NCBI GenBank assembly: GCA_019044685.2
Contig: JAGTXX020000006.1
Location: forward strand, 1,817,501 to 1,881,500
Direction of reading: 5' to 3'
DNA length: 64,000 nt
Origin: Nannochloris sp. 'desiccata'
Taxonomy: Eukaryota > Chlorophyta > Trebouxiophyceae > Chlorellales > Chlorellaceae
Position 1 is the first letter of the stretch. The number at the start of each line of letters is the position of its first letter. The notes beneath the pieces are model-generated. The model saw only the letters and a list, made by a program, of their open reading frames with translations, was not told the DNA's origin and did no database searches. The translations under genes were made by a program, and so were the position numbers. Of this stretch, positions 22,771 through 34,216 are shown piece after piece.

Positions 22771-23471
22771 ATGAATGCAATTACTCAGACATCGATGAGT
22801 GAGTAAATGTCTTGTAAAGGGGCCGTGGGCTGCTAAATTATTGAAGCGGACAAGATTGCAGCAGCACCAAGCCTCTTTTCACGCTTTTCGCTAACACCTA
22901 CCACAATTTCCTATTGCAGATGCTACATTCCAGTCGGTTGCAGCACTTAGGCCTGCACGCCGCAATTCCACTGTGGTGCGCGCCGCAAGCGATCCTATGC
23001 TTCAGAAGCCCTCCGCACCCACCCCTGCTTCTCAGTCTGCTGCCCCTATGCCTCAAGCCCCTACTGGTCCTAGCTCCGGAGTCAGTATTGAGTATCAGAG
23101 ACAGCAAGCCAAGGCCATGCAGCAGTACTTCAAGGACCAAGCTTTTGAGGAAGTCGTTGCCGACGCCAAGTAAGTGAAAAGCTTCTGCTCTTTTTCCAGC
23201 CCCCCCTTTTCCCCCCCCTCTATTTTTCTAGCAAAGTCTCCTAAACACTGCTTATTCACACGTATTCGTATCTCTAATATCTATTTCTGCAATGATTTCT
23301 CTTTCTAACAGGGTATTTGGCTGGACTAAAAAGAATGAAATCAACAACGGTCGATGGGTCATGTTTGGTCTTCTTGTAGGAATCATGACTGAAGCAGCAA
23401 CTGGAGTAAACTTTATTCATCAGATTGGATTGATGATCAGTTACATGGGCATTGCTGATATCTATGACTAA
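22771..23471 (+). CDS. One-helix light-harvesting-like (HLIP/OHP-type) thylakoid protein
   Basis: Three exons, 22771-22798, 22920-23169 and 23312-23471, join to 145 aa. The first about 35 residues (RPARRNSTVVRAA at the end) look like a chloroplast transit peptide. A Pro/Ala/Ser linker and a Gln-rich amphipathic helix follow. Exon 3 encodes one hydrophobic helix with the chlorophyll-binding signature E-x2-N-G-R (NEINNGRWVMFGLLVGIMTE), typical of HLIP, OHP and ELIP relatives in photoprotection and photosystem assembly. The tail GVNFIHQIGLMISYMGIADI is longer than in plant OHP1. Which one-helix class it belongs to is not settled. Confidence 0.82.
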
Positions 23472-23861
23472 ATAGCTATCTAAAAATAGAATATCAAGTC
23501 CAACCTAATCCATTTTTTTATTGATTTGTTCGGGAAGAGAAAAGGAGGATTTAGAAATATTCTCTTGAAAACCCCTCGTTTTTGAATATTATTTTTTCGT
23601 TCATATAGATTTTCCTTCATCATCGCTCTTTCGATTTAATTCTTTTCGTTTGTTCTTTCGTTTGCACACACCATTTCCCCGTTTAGTATACTCGAGCGGC
23701 AAAAAGTTGTACAATTACGTATCTAAGCACATTTTAGCAAAAACCGACTGGTAAAAAAGCAAAAAGGATCTTCAATCTCTATTCGAATCTCAAGCAGGGA
23801 AACACAATATATATATCACATTCTTCACATTAAAAAGTACTATATCGCTCTCAATACATTC
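23472..23861. other. Convergent 3' intergenic region
   Basis: A/T-rich 390-bp region between the one-helix protein gene (+) and PP1 inhibitor-3 (-), with T-rich tracts and a short AT repeat near 23808. No gene seen. Confidence 0.45.
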
Positions 23862-24411
23862 TTATAGACTCCCTTCCCCTCCATCTTCAGTATTGGTATT
23901 GCATTCCTCACACTCCATGTCACTGTCACTGTCGCTCCATTCTCCAAATTGTCGCTGTTTATGGAAAATACAACACTCTAGTATTAAGAAAAAGGAAGAA
24001 AATAGACAGGTTAGTATAGTAATATGGCTAGTTTAGTAGTGGGAGAGTGAAGTTGAGATTTGGAAAGGTACAAAAGTAGAAGAGAAATTAGAGACGTACT
24101 TTTGGATTTTTTCTTCCCCATGAGCTCATTGTCAACGACGTCCTCTGCCCATGCAACACCCTGTGAAAATAGATGAGAACATATATGATTTAGCTGCACG
24201 GGTAAGAGGTCTATAGGCTGTATAAGTAGGCACGTACCTTCTTTTTCTTCTTCTTTTTTGGGACGAGTCTTAGTCTCAGGTGTTGCTCTGCCGTCGTTGC
24301 CGTGGGATGTGGTGGTTGGATGGCTTGTTGCGACGTGGAAGCTTCTTGTTGAGGAACCGGTTGCAGTTCCTCGACTATTGTTGACGTCGTGTTTTGAGTG
24401 TGTGCTTCCAT
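23862..24411 (-). CDS. Protein phosphatase 1 inhibitor-3 (PPP1R11/YPI1 family)
   Basis: Small, mostly disordered regulator of PP1. Three exons, 24238-24411, 24100-24160 and 23862-23977, join to 116 aa; the conserved part exists only after splicing. The core reads LRLRLVPKKKK, then GVAWAEDVVDNELMGKKKSK, then KCCIFHKQRQFGEWSDSDSD. This parallels human PPP1R11 (the KVEW PP1-docking site, the DNEHMG block, the CCC/IY/FGE block and the acidic Ser run). The N-terminus is rich in Gln, Thr and Pro. I chose the Met at 24411 because upstream in-frame sequence has no similarity to the family. Confidence 0.88.
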
Positions 24412-24651
24412 TGTGGCGCGATGCATAAACTGAAGCTTCGAATAGTTTGAAAAGATTGTTTGAAATTTTGAAAGAATTGCTTTACCAACGAGCCTTCTCG
24501 GCTGCTTGCGGTCTATATTTGAAAACGTGTATGCTTTATCAAAGTGAATAAATAAAGTTTGTGTCGAATGCAGTGCAGAAAAAGCCATTTTCAACCTTTC
24601 GAACAACATTTTTGGCGCAACGAACACAGATTTAAAGCTCCTGTTACATGA

Positions 24652-27532
24652 GTGAATCCTTGCTATTTTACTATGAGCAAAAAATCCAATGTACACACCA
24701 TGAATGATATGGATCCTGCACTCCAGCCCTCTTCATCGGTGGACATGGCGACTATAAACCGACAAGAAACAGACAATTCAGAAAGTCCGTTCGATAAGAC
24801 TGATTTTAGCGCAGCACAGTACGTCAACGATCTTTTCCCTGATGGTAGGTAGCATCACTACATATATTTTTGCCCTTTGAAAACTTTGATCACTTTGCTT
24901 TGAATTTTGGTTATCCTTTTATACTTATATGACTTTTACAGAGGACTCGCTGGCGAACTTAGGTCCATTTATAGACTCTATACACTCCCAAATACGACGC
25001 GTAGATGGCGAGATCTTAGAAGCGGTGCGGCGACAGAGCAGTTCAGGCAGCAAAGCCCGGCACGAGCTACGCACGGCTCAGTCCTCGATCACCGAAATGC
25101 TCCAACAGGTTGGAGAAATCAAACGAAAGGCAGCCCAAAGTGAAACTATGGTTCAAGAAATTTGCAGAGATATTAAGAAACTAGACTTTGCAAAGAAGCA
25201 CCTTACCTCAACCATCACTGCCCTCCGCCGCCTCGGGATGCTCATCACTGCAGTAGACCAGCTGCAACTTGCAGCAGAGCGACGAGAATTTGGAGAAGCT
25301 GCACACCTATTAGGCGCTGTTCAACAGCTTGCAGCCCATTTTAAGGATTATTCTCACGTTCCTAGAGTAGCGGAGATGAGAGGACGGGTTGCTGCATTAG
25401 AACAATCTCTCCGCGGCACATCTCTCAGAGAATTCGAATTGCTGGGTGAAGATTTCCCTAGTCCTGCTTTACTTGATAGGCTGAGAGATTGCTGTGCTGT
25501 CACTGCTGCTGTAGGGTCAGCTGCACGAGATGAGCTCGTTGATTCCGTCTGCCGCAGGGAAATGGGAGTGTATACTCAAATTTTCGGTACTATAGGCGAA
25601 ACAGCTAAACTAGAACGTACTATGAATCGATATAAATGGCTGTTGAGAAGATTAGAAGCTCGAAAGGATGTGTGGGGTATTTTTCCTGCTGACTGGAGGG
25701 TTCCGCAGTTGCTCTGCGTCACATTTTGTTCAATCACAAAAACGCAGCTGGCGGAGATTTTAGATGAAAAAGCTGGTGAATTACCACACCAGGTATCGAA
25801 TTTGTTAAAGGCAGTAGAAGCCACGCATATCTTCGAGGCAGAAATGTCTAGGCGATACGAGACCCCGGGGGGCAGTGGTACAAATATTTCAAATAATAAT
25901 GTTATTCATGGGGAAGATGACGGCGATGGTTTCGATGCTGGAGAAGGCTTTGACGCAGCAGAAGTTCGTTGGAGATATGAAAAAGAACGTGCACAACGTA
26001 CTTCTGCTGCATCGTCATCACCAACAAAGCAAACTTTACGACAACACGCAGCGGCCGAGGCGGTCGCACGAGCTCTCTTCCGTGGCTCTATCTCCCAAGT
26101 GTTTGTTCCTTATTTGAAGGTGTATGTAGATCATGTAGAGCGTAGTTTAACTTGGAGTGTTGAGCAGATCACCTCTGCAGAGACTTGGCAAGCTCTTGCA
26201 GCCGACCAGCCAATTCTAAAATCTGCGAATGAATTAACAGAAGCTGTTCGTGGGGAAATGAAGGATTGTGTATCTAGAATATCACGTGGACAGACCCTTC
26301 TTGATTTATCCCTGGTATTTGGTAAGGTCTATACAGCGTATGCATCTCGATTAGTCTCAAAACTGCCTAGTCGATCTGGTGCTGCTGCTGCTGGTACTGG
26401 TAAGAGCACAGCAGCCATGCTAGGTGTGACAGATTGGCATGTCAAGCTTGAAGATGGGGATATTGAAGTGATTGCTTTAATTATCAACACTGCAGAGCAT
26501 TGTATTGAAATGTTGAGACAATTGGAGAAAGCACTCGTTGCCCGATTAGAAGCTCCTCTCGGAGAAAAAGTTGATTTCTCAGAGCAAGAAGACGAATTCC
26601 GCTCTGTCGTCACGCAATGCTTATCAACCCTTATTCTAGGAGTAGAAACCAAGCTGGAAATCCATTTAGCTTCGTTAATGCGTCACAATTGGGCTGCAGT
26701 TGAGATTGCTGGTGATCAAAGTGATTTTGTTGGCGCTATGCGTGCTGTGCTCGCTGACGTAGGTACCAATGCTGGGCCTGCTTTGCCATCCAACCATTTC
26801 AGATTCTTCTGTGATAAACTCCTTAGGTCTTTGGCTCCGCGTGTGAGGGAAGCTATCTTTAGGTGTAGAGCTATCTCCGATGCTGGCTGCCAACAGCTTC
26901 GATTAGACCTAGAAGCACTAAAAGGGGGTCTTGTCAGCATGGCAAAAGCAGGACACGTTGATGAAGACTCCGTCGCATGGACTGCGACCTTTGCCGCTGA
27001 TGTTAACGCTCAACTCGCCTCTGTAGAGGCTGTTCTCAAGGTAGTATCCTCTCCACCCGAAGCATTGCTTGATGCCTTTATGGAGCTGTTGCCAGATGCC
27101 AGTCCCTCTGAGTTCCAACGTATAGCTGATTTGAAGGGTTTGAAACGTAGTGAACTTGCTGCGGTACTGGATGATTATACCAGAAGGGTAGGCCATGTAT
27201 TGCCACGTACGGCTTTAATGCAACCTCATAGCAACACCACTGCTGGAGGAAATAATAATTACCTCGGTGCTACTGATAGCAGTGAAGGTGGCGGTATGTT
27301 CACAAGTCCGTTGAAAGGTGGTACAGCCATGCCATCAAGTTTCCGTGCTCCAAAGGCCCGTGTTGCGTCTAAAGCTTCTACGTCTGCACAGGAAATGGCA
27401 GCTCGGTTGAGTTCAGTAAAACAAAACGCGAATTTGCAGGCTGCAAAGGCGACTGATAGTATGAGGGAAACGACGGGAAGGATGCTGGGAGCGATGAAAA
27501 GCTTGAGATTCATGCAAAGAGATCAACAGTAA
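24652..27532 (+). CDS. VPS53, GARP/EARP tethering complex subunit
   Basis: Subunit of the GARP complex that tethers endosome-derived vesicles at the trans-Golgi. Two exons, 24652-24844 and 24942-27532, give about 927 aa. The splice joins LFPD to EDSLANLGPFID, matching the LFPTEQSLANID stretch of human VPS53. Coiled coils follow (SETMVQEICRDIKKLDFAKK is strongly conserved). Internal Met codons at 24673 and later are possible starts. The C-terminus is Ser/Thr/Ala-rich. The divergent PP1 inhibitor gene starts 240 bp away. Confidence 0.92.
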
Positions 27533-27716
27533 ATTGAATAAAGTATAGAATTTTGTAAAGAAGACCCTTGTAAAATCGAACTTTTGTGAAAACTTGGAAA
27601 AGCCGAACTTTGGAAGGGAGCTTAGCGGAAAGAATTCTCTGTCTCCAACTATAAGCAAAATACACTGCCCATTATTTTAAATTATTCAGCTACTTTTACG
27701 ATATATAGTAGCCTAC

Positions 27717-28922
27717 ATGCAGGGTGATAGAGCAATGCAGGAGGACCCTCCTTTAGGAGAAGTTCAAGAGCAGCAGCCCTCTTCTCGGCCTCCCTCTAAT
27801 AGCACCAATAACACCGAATATAATGATCTAAACGTACCAACTCTTGCATCCAAATTTGAAGAACTTATTGCAGCTTTACCTCCCTTGCCTATGCCTATTT
27901 CAAGGCCTTCTCCTGCCGTTGGCAGGCAAGGAGCTAAACGCAGACGAGGAGGGGCTGACTCTTTACTCAACAAAGCCACGAATAAAAGCCCAATAATTAA
28001 GCAGAAGAAACAGCAGTTGCAAGAAGAAGATGATACCCTCTATTGCAGCCTTGTTGGGCATCGCGTAGGAGTGTGGCTTCCTGCTCCTTCCCCTGCCTCC
28101 ACCACCAGCAACGGTATCGCTGAGAATATAAACAATGAAAACCCCTCTACGAGTTCGAATAAAAATGGAGCCTATCGTTTTGGACGTATCATAGGACAAG
28201 AAAATCTCCCTCCCTATCGCCAAATAATCAAATATGATACCCCTATTGAGGGAACAGAGTGTTCCTATCTAAATTTAAAAACTGAAATTTGGGTTGCTCT
28301 GTGCGATGACGACGTGAATAAGAATTCTAATGCTTCCCCAGCTGGAATAACAGCAGCGCCAGCAGCAGCAGCAACGACGACGCCAGATAAAGGGGCAGAA
28401 GAAACGCCTACGCCAAATATCAAAAAGCAAGAGGGCGAAAGGACGCCTGAAACGAAAAGAGCAAGGCCTGTTAATTTTCTCAGTCCTAAATGCTCGGCCC
28501 CGGCATCTCTCGTAATTGAAAATGATCATTTGTCTGTGTACAGCACTACCTGCGGTCCTGCTGGATATGAAATCTATGCTGTTTTGCCAGATACATTGCG
28601 CGTTGAAGATATTAAAGTGAAGTGTTTTGCTAGAGGCAAAGTGCAATTGAAAGTGAAGCAACCCGCTACACCTGAAGAAACCAGCAGAGGTGGTGGTGGT
28701 GACGGCGATGAAGCTCAAGTAGAGCAAGCTCCGGAGAAAGAATTGGGGCCAGAACTTGTGTATACTGTAGATCTGCCTTCTAAAATATATCCAGAGTCTG
28801 CGAGAGCGTTGTTCACTTCAACCGGACAGCTGTATTTAAGAGTAGATAGTCAAAAAAAAAATACAGCGACGGGTGGAAAAGGCCCCTTGAAGAGACCAAG
28901 TAGTGAAAATAAAGACGAGTGA
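27717..28922 (+). CDS. Tudor-like plus alpha-crystallin/HSP20-like domain protein
   Basis: Unrecognised 401-aa, single-exon protein. After a disordered Pro/Ser-rich N-terminus and a basic patch (AKRRRGG), about residues 103-200 resemble a Tudor/Agenet barrel: SLVGHRVGVWLPAP, YRFGRIIGQENLPPYRQIIK, and a final LNLKTEIWVAL strand. A spacer rich in Ala, Thr, Pro and Lys follows. About residues 265-385 resemble an alpha-crystallin (HSP20/CS-like) sandwich: GYEIYAVLPDTLRVEDIKVK, GKVQLKVKQP, and the paired strand VYTVDLPSKIYPES...GQLYLRVD. Barrel plus sandwich suggests a chromatin or transcription-associated adaptor, but both domain calls are by eye and no function is claimed. Confidence 0.6.
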   Translation: MQGDRAMQEDPPLGEVQEQQPSSRPPSNSTNNTEYNDLNVPTLASKFEELIAALPPLPMPISRPSPAVGRQGAKRRRGGADSLLNKATNKSPIIKQKKQQLQEEDDTLYCSLVGHRVGVWLPAPSPASTTSNGIAENINNENPSTSSNKNGAYRFGRIIGQENLPPYRQIIKYDTPIEGTECSYLNLKTEIWVALCDDDVNKNSNASPAGITAAPAAAATTTPDKGAEETPTPNIKKQEGERTPETKRARPVNFLSPKCSAPASLVIENDHLSVYSTTCGPAGYEIYAVLPDTLRVEDIKVKCFARGKVQLKVKQPATPEETSRGGGGDGDEAQVEQAPEKELGPELVYTVDLPSKIYPESARALFTSTGQLYLRVDSQKKNTATGGKGPLKRPSSENKDE

Positions 28923-29351
28923 TGCTTGAATATATGAATAGAATTACTTGTATATATTTTAATTATGAGTTCAGAAGAAAAGCCAATTTACTCTACTTTA
29001 GAGAGGGTTGGATTATTTGAAAAAGGCTCTTCATTATCTTCAAACATGTAAAGTTTGTCGTGTGTCACATCATTTGACATGGTTCAGCACGGTGCTGGTG
29101 AGAGACGTGGCATTTTCTTTCTGCTTTTTCTGTAATTTTTTCATCAGGAAAGGATTTGCGTCACTGTGACTATAATTTTATATATTTTTTCCATTAATCG
29201 GATTTGACGTCAGGACAAGTAGAGTCGTCATTTTGTACTTTTGAAATGCCAGCCCAAATTCCAGCAGTTTCCCGTATTTTTTTTAAATATTCACAACAGT
29301 ATCAGTGACTTTATTTTTCTCCAGTCTCTTAGGACCATTGCCGTCATTATC
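28923..29351. other. Convergent 3' intergenic region
   Basis: 429 bp between the Tudor-like gene (+) and the first SAND gene (-). T-rich, with no convincing open frame or RNA gene. Confidence 0.45.
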
Positions 29352-31494
29352 TTACCTCTGCTCTTCTGAAGAACTGCTCCTGTACTCTTTGCCTTCTTCC
29401 TCGACATTGTCTTCTTCTTCTGTTGTTGCCAAATCAATAACACACTCCTCCTGTGGCCCCGCCTTCTCTACCTCCTTTCCCTCCTGTTTAATAGGCTGCA
29501 TAATTGACTTTAAAGGCGCAATTTTACATCTACCGACATGCCCAGTTTGGAGTAAACAGTGTGCTGTTGCTGCACAAATATGAAACGCCTCATCACTGGT
29601 GTGTGGTGCCTCTTCGTCCTCCTCAGCATCGCTGTCTTCATGAACATCTTCACTTTCATCTTTTTGATTACTCCGGCTCCTCCCAGGCCCTTGTAAAGCA
29701 TACCTACCACCACTAAGGCCACCGCCTAAAGAATACGGGTTCCGCAAGATTCCCTCTGCACTGCTTGCGGAACACCCGGTCGGCAAATTGATAGAAAACT
29801 TAATAATTAAGTTGCCTTCAGGACTCGTCTCTGGTTTAAACCGGGCTTTTTCCAGCAATATTTTAATCATTGCAGGAGGATAGTGTGCTTGTGCAAGCAT
29901 AAGGCGAACAGCTTCTTTCTTCTTGGCAGTTGCGGCTTCAACTTCCATGGCAGTCCACTCGACAGACGGCAGCTTCGGATACTTTATAGACGCTCTATTT
30001 CGTTCCATGTACGCCCCTAAACCCATTGTAAGATCATCTTCAAGCTTCACACGGATTGAAAATCTCCAATTTTTTATATGACCCTTCCCGCCAAGGCGCT
30101 CAAAGGCATTTCCGTCAATAAGCCCGTTGGGCATTTTACTAGCAAGAAGCCCATGCGTTACTTTAAAAACATCTGGATCTGATGGATGCCATATCCCTTC
30201 TATAGCACCACACTCAACTACTACCGAGGTTGTAAAATCATTTGCAAGAATTGGGTTTGCACGCCTGCTTCCTGAAGGCAATACTGGTGAGGCTATTCCA
30301 AACGGTTGCTTTTGAGAAGTAGGCTCCACATACCTGTCCTCTTCGGATTTCCTTTTGGTCCCAGCTAGCTTTGTATTGATAACGCACACGCCATCATGCG
30401 CAAATTTTCTAGAACACCCCGCTTTTTCGCAAAGAGGGTTTTCGATCACTTTCCCACCAGGATATGGATTATTCTTAATCTGCATAAAGCTCCTAACAGC
30501 CACATCATTGGGTAATGTCAACTGCCAAGAACAGGTGCGGACTTTTTTTCTAGGACTTAATTGCAGACTTTTGCCTATTATATCTTCGATGACTTTACCG
30601 GGGTAGCCAGCGTAATGAAGTGCAGCTCTAATTTTAACAAGTGTACGTTCTTCAGATTTTTCCTGCTCATTCAAAGTATTGTCACAAGGAAATTGTTTTA
30701 AAAGGCGAGGCGTATTGTGCTTGCTAGGAGCCGCACCGTCATTTGCAGTAGCAGTCGCGGCATGGCGTTGCTTGGCGGCACCAGCAGGGTTGATCACTTT
30801 GGCAGCGGGACTTTTAGGAGACATGTTGCTATTTATAAACGGCGTGTCCGTCTTTCCAATCAAAGACGCGATTTTTGAATGTTTCCAACGCCATGCATTC
30901 TACAGAAACATCAAACAAACAAAAGATGCATTTCGGTGACGGTGGAATAAAATCTTTTTGGACTTGCAAGAGTTGTAGTCTTGTAATACATCTAAAATAC
31001 AACTACATTCTTAGATATATGCATACCTCTCCATTGAAAACGGGCACCTTGGGTTTACTAAAACCCTCAGGGCGATCAGAGAAAGAATACAGGGGGCACT
31101 CCTTCTCACTAAAATCATTTGAATCTAACAAGTATTCCGTTATCGTCTCCAGCCAAGACTTGCATTTATCAAAAGAAAGGGTATTTAAGGCTATACCAGA
31201 GGGTTCATCTTCATAAAACTCGTCATAAACACAAACTTCGAGACGTTCAAGCCTTCGCTGGAACAATGGCATGACTTTATTAATTTTATGCTCAGGGACT
31301 TGAAAGCCAAAAGCCCAAGTACCCATTTCAGGAAGTGGTGGCCCATACTCCTGTTTGATGCCGTAGATGGTTTCAAAACTTTCAGTTATTGTTTGTTCTA
31401 ACGAAGAAGCAGGGCAAGATTCAATCGATAATCGATGCACGCGTTGTCCGCCAGGATGGCATGCCTGACCTCCAACGAGCACTATCCAATGCAT
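29352..31494 (-). CDS. SAND-domain protein A with two CCHC-type repeat modules
   Basis: Two exons, 31027-31494 and 29352-30899, join in frame (FNGE to NAWRWK) to 671 aa. Domains in order: an N-terminal domain (1-130) that starts HWIVLVGG and is shared with the neighbouring paralogue; module 1 (about 245-328) with AGYPGK, the WQLTLPNDVAVRS strand pair and Cys/His positions C313, C318, H324, C328; a SAND domain (about 382-443; VECGAIEGIWHPSDP, FERLGGKGHIKNWRFSIRVK); module 2 (about 481-614) with C598, C604, H610, C614; and an acidic tail. SAND domains bind DNA in plant, animal and volvocine (VARL) regulators, so a transcription factor is likely. The modules are not a family I can name. Confidence 0.7.
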
Positions 31495-31642
31495 CTTTGA
31501 AATTATTAGAATGAACTAAAAGGGTTCTGGGTAAAACAAAAAGTAAAAAACAAAAATCTCCATGCTATGACTTGGCAATCAAAGCATTCACAATCTCTTA
31601 AAGAAAACTAAGATTTTCTTTACCCAGCCATTTTTTGCTAGC

Positions 31643-33947
31643 CTAGGGCCTATCGCAGTCTTCGAGCATCGGCTCTTCCTGCCCCTCTATCCAATACTCT
31701 TCTTCCTCGGTACTAGTGAATCCCAAGGGTCCACCGTAGCCTTCGCTACTCTCACCCCACAACGAACTATCCTCCCCAGAATCAGGCTCTTCATTATTTC
31801 TAACTTCCCCACCACCACCACCACCACTACCACCACTATTAGTGACCCACACCCCTTGCCTCTTCAACCACCTCTCCTGCCGATCCCCCCTCTGCCGATC
31901 AACCACCCCTTCCCATGAATTGTACACATCTTCTTCATTTTGACTATCAATATCAGCAGCATCTTTTCTTCCTTTCTTTCTTTTATTCGCTGTAGACGGC
32001 TTCTTTTCCTCATTTATTCCCAGCCGCTTGATAAAGTTATGATACGCAAAGCACCGTCCAGCATGCCCCTGGACACAGATACAATGCTTCGTACGTCGAC
32101 ATTTTACACGGGTAGGATTCCCTTTCCCTTCTTCATCCTCACTAAATATTACGTCATTTTCATCCATGTCTGCAGTTTTAGGGTGCCGGGAAATGCCCTC
32201 ACGAGATCTCACCCAAATACCACCCGGCAATAATAACCTCCAATCAAACATACCAGGATGGCCAGGTCTGTGGCCTCCACGGAAAGTGCGTTTACTATTG
32301 AGCCTCTTCTCTGCCATGTGAGTGCTATAGCCAGCTTTTTGGAGAGTTTCTTTAATCAAACTCATTCTGCATTCTTCTACTTCCTTCAGAGTTCTCAGCA
32401 TCACCCCATCACAACCGGTGCCATTGAATGGTGGTCCTGTGGGACCACGGAGCCTCTTTTCAAATGGGAATCCAATTTCCAGGGCAAATAGAGATATACG
32501 AATTGTTTTGTCGGGGCAGTTTGGATCGGGTACAACGCGTACCGATTCTGTAGATTAAAAATAATAAAAAAGGGTTAAGAGCACGAGACAAAAAAAACAG
32601 AGACAGAAACAATATCGACGATGATTTAAACTCACGTTTCCAATTTTTCAAGTGAGCTCTTCCTCCTATTTTCTCAAACTGATGCCCGGGTACAACGAGA
32701 CTGCGCTTCTTGTTTTCGTTAAACTCTGCAGCAGCAGCAATTGCTTCAGGACAGCCATCGCCAGCGCCGATTTTTGTGACTGTGATGACAAGAGGATTTT
32801 TAGGGTTCCAAAGCCCCTCAGCATCTCCACAGATCACTGTGACAGGTTTCTTAGGGATAGGACGAGTTCTGAAGAATTTAGATTGTCGTGCCTCAAGGGC
32901 AGGTTTACTAGGACCTGCCGTGTGATCATTTTTAATTGTACTTTTTACCCCAGCTGCCGGTGGTGGTGGTGGGTGTCGAGGTCCCTTTATTTTCTTCTTC
33001 TTAATTTCCAACATTTGAGGGGCAGGTTGTTTCTTTCTAGGAATTGAATCTAGAATGAAGATTCTGGCTGATCTTCGAGGATATGAGCTCTCAAAAGCAA
33101 TCCCATCTGCATCTCTGTCACGACCACCACCACCACCAGTGTTCTCTGACCGTGCCAATGGTCCATTTATTTCTTCCTCATAATACTCATGTGCTTCTAT
33201 TACTTCAGTACTTGGCAAGCTAATTACTTCAGCAGCTTGTCCAGGATTCTCTTTTTTTACCGTCTGTGCAGCTTGCTGTTCTTTAAAAGGGTGCCTGGTA
33301 GAAGGCCTTGCCCCTCTGGCTACACCATTCACACCTGGCATCGGCGTCGGCTGTGAATTTGACACCTCATTTCTAGGAGCAGCAGCGGCTACGGATGGTC
33401 TTTGTTTAGCAATACTCCTAGATGAAAGATCTATAGATTCGGTATTTACCTCATAACCTACGTATACTATCTCAGACCAAGCTTCTAGATACGTAATGAA
33501 AGACTCTTTGCTGAGAGGGTCTTGCTGATTTTCAAATTTTAGTACCGGGTTGGTTTCGTAGACGAGAAGCAACGAGTCATTAGATCCTAGAAGGCCACTG
33601 CTGTTGTTGTTTTCATTAGGAACAGTAAGAGAAGTAGTAGATACAAGGTTGCGACGTCTTCTTAGGTGTCTCTCTAGGCAGCTTAATGCACAAGAGTCGT
33701 CAAGGTTTTTCAGCGGAGCTCCGAGCGCCCACCACGGCACTTGCTCTGTCGAAGAGCCATTTTCCCCGCCAGCTTCAGCGAAAGGGTCACTTCCGTAGAC
33801 TCGAATCAGACCCATCCGTATCCTATCATCAAGGGCAGATTCGGCAGCAGTGAAGACGCATACTTTTTGATACTTATTCCCCATTGGCGTGAAAACAGTT
33901 CCTCCCGTCACAACAAACCATCTAGATTCTCTCGATCGCCCTGCCAT
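31643..33947 (-). CDS. SAND-domain protein B, tandem paralogue of A
   Basis: Two exons, 32636-33947 and 31643-32547, join in frame to 738 aa; a Met at 33989 would add 14 residues. The N-terminal domain matches protein A in pattern (RWFVVTGG, then SALDDRIRMGLIRVYG and WWALGAPL). A long low-complexity linker follows, with a Gly run and a basic Lys/Pro stretch. The SAND domain (about 369-445) is completed only by splicing: VTVICGDAEGLWNP, an insertion, then FEKIGGRAHLKNWK joined to QSVRVV. One Cys/His module follows (C587, C593, H599, C603 in the CxxxxxCICVQGHAGRC block). The tail is acidic with Gly runs. Unlike A there is no module before the SAND. Probable DNA-binding regulator. Confidence 0.7.
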
Positions 33948-34216
33948 CCTTGCGCTGGTGACAAATTTACATATATTAAACAGATCCAAATGCGTTGATT
34001 AGCCTCTAGTAGATTGGGCAGTTTAGGTTCAGGTCTCTTACAGTCCAAAACTATAGTTTTGCCCTTCAAATAGCGCAGTTTGAGCCCCGTTTGTCATTAA
34101 TTTTGTGTTTTCGCATTGCCTATATTCATTTAGATCGACCAGAAGCCTGCCATGACCTTGGGTGAATATTTAGTTAATGTATAAGTGATCGGAGTTGATG
34201 GCCATGCAATCAAATA

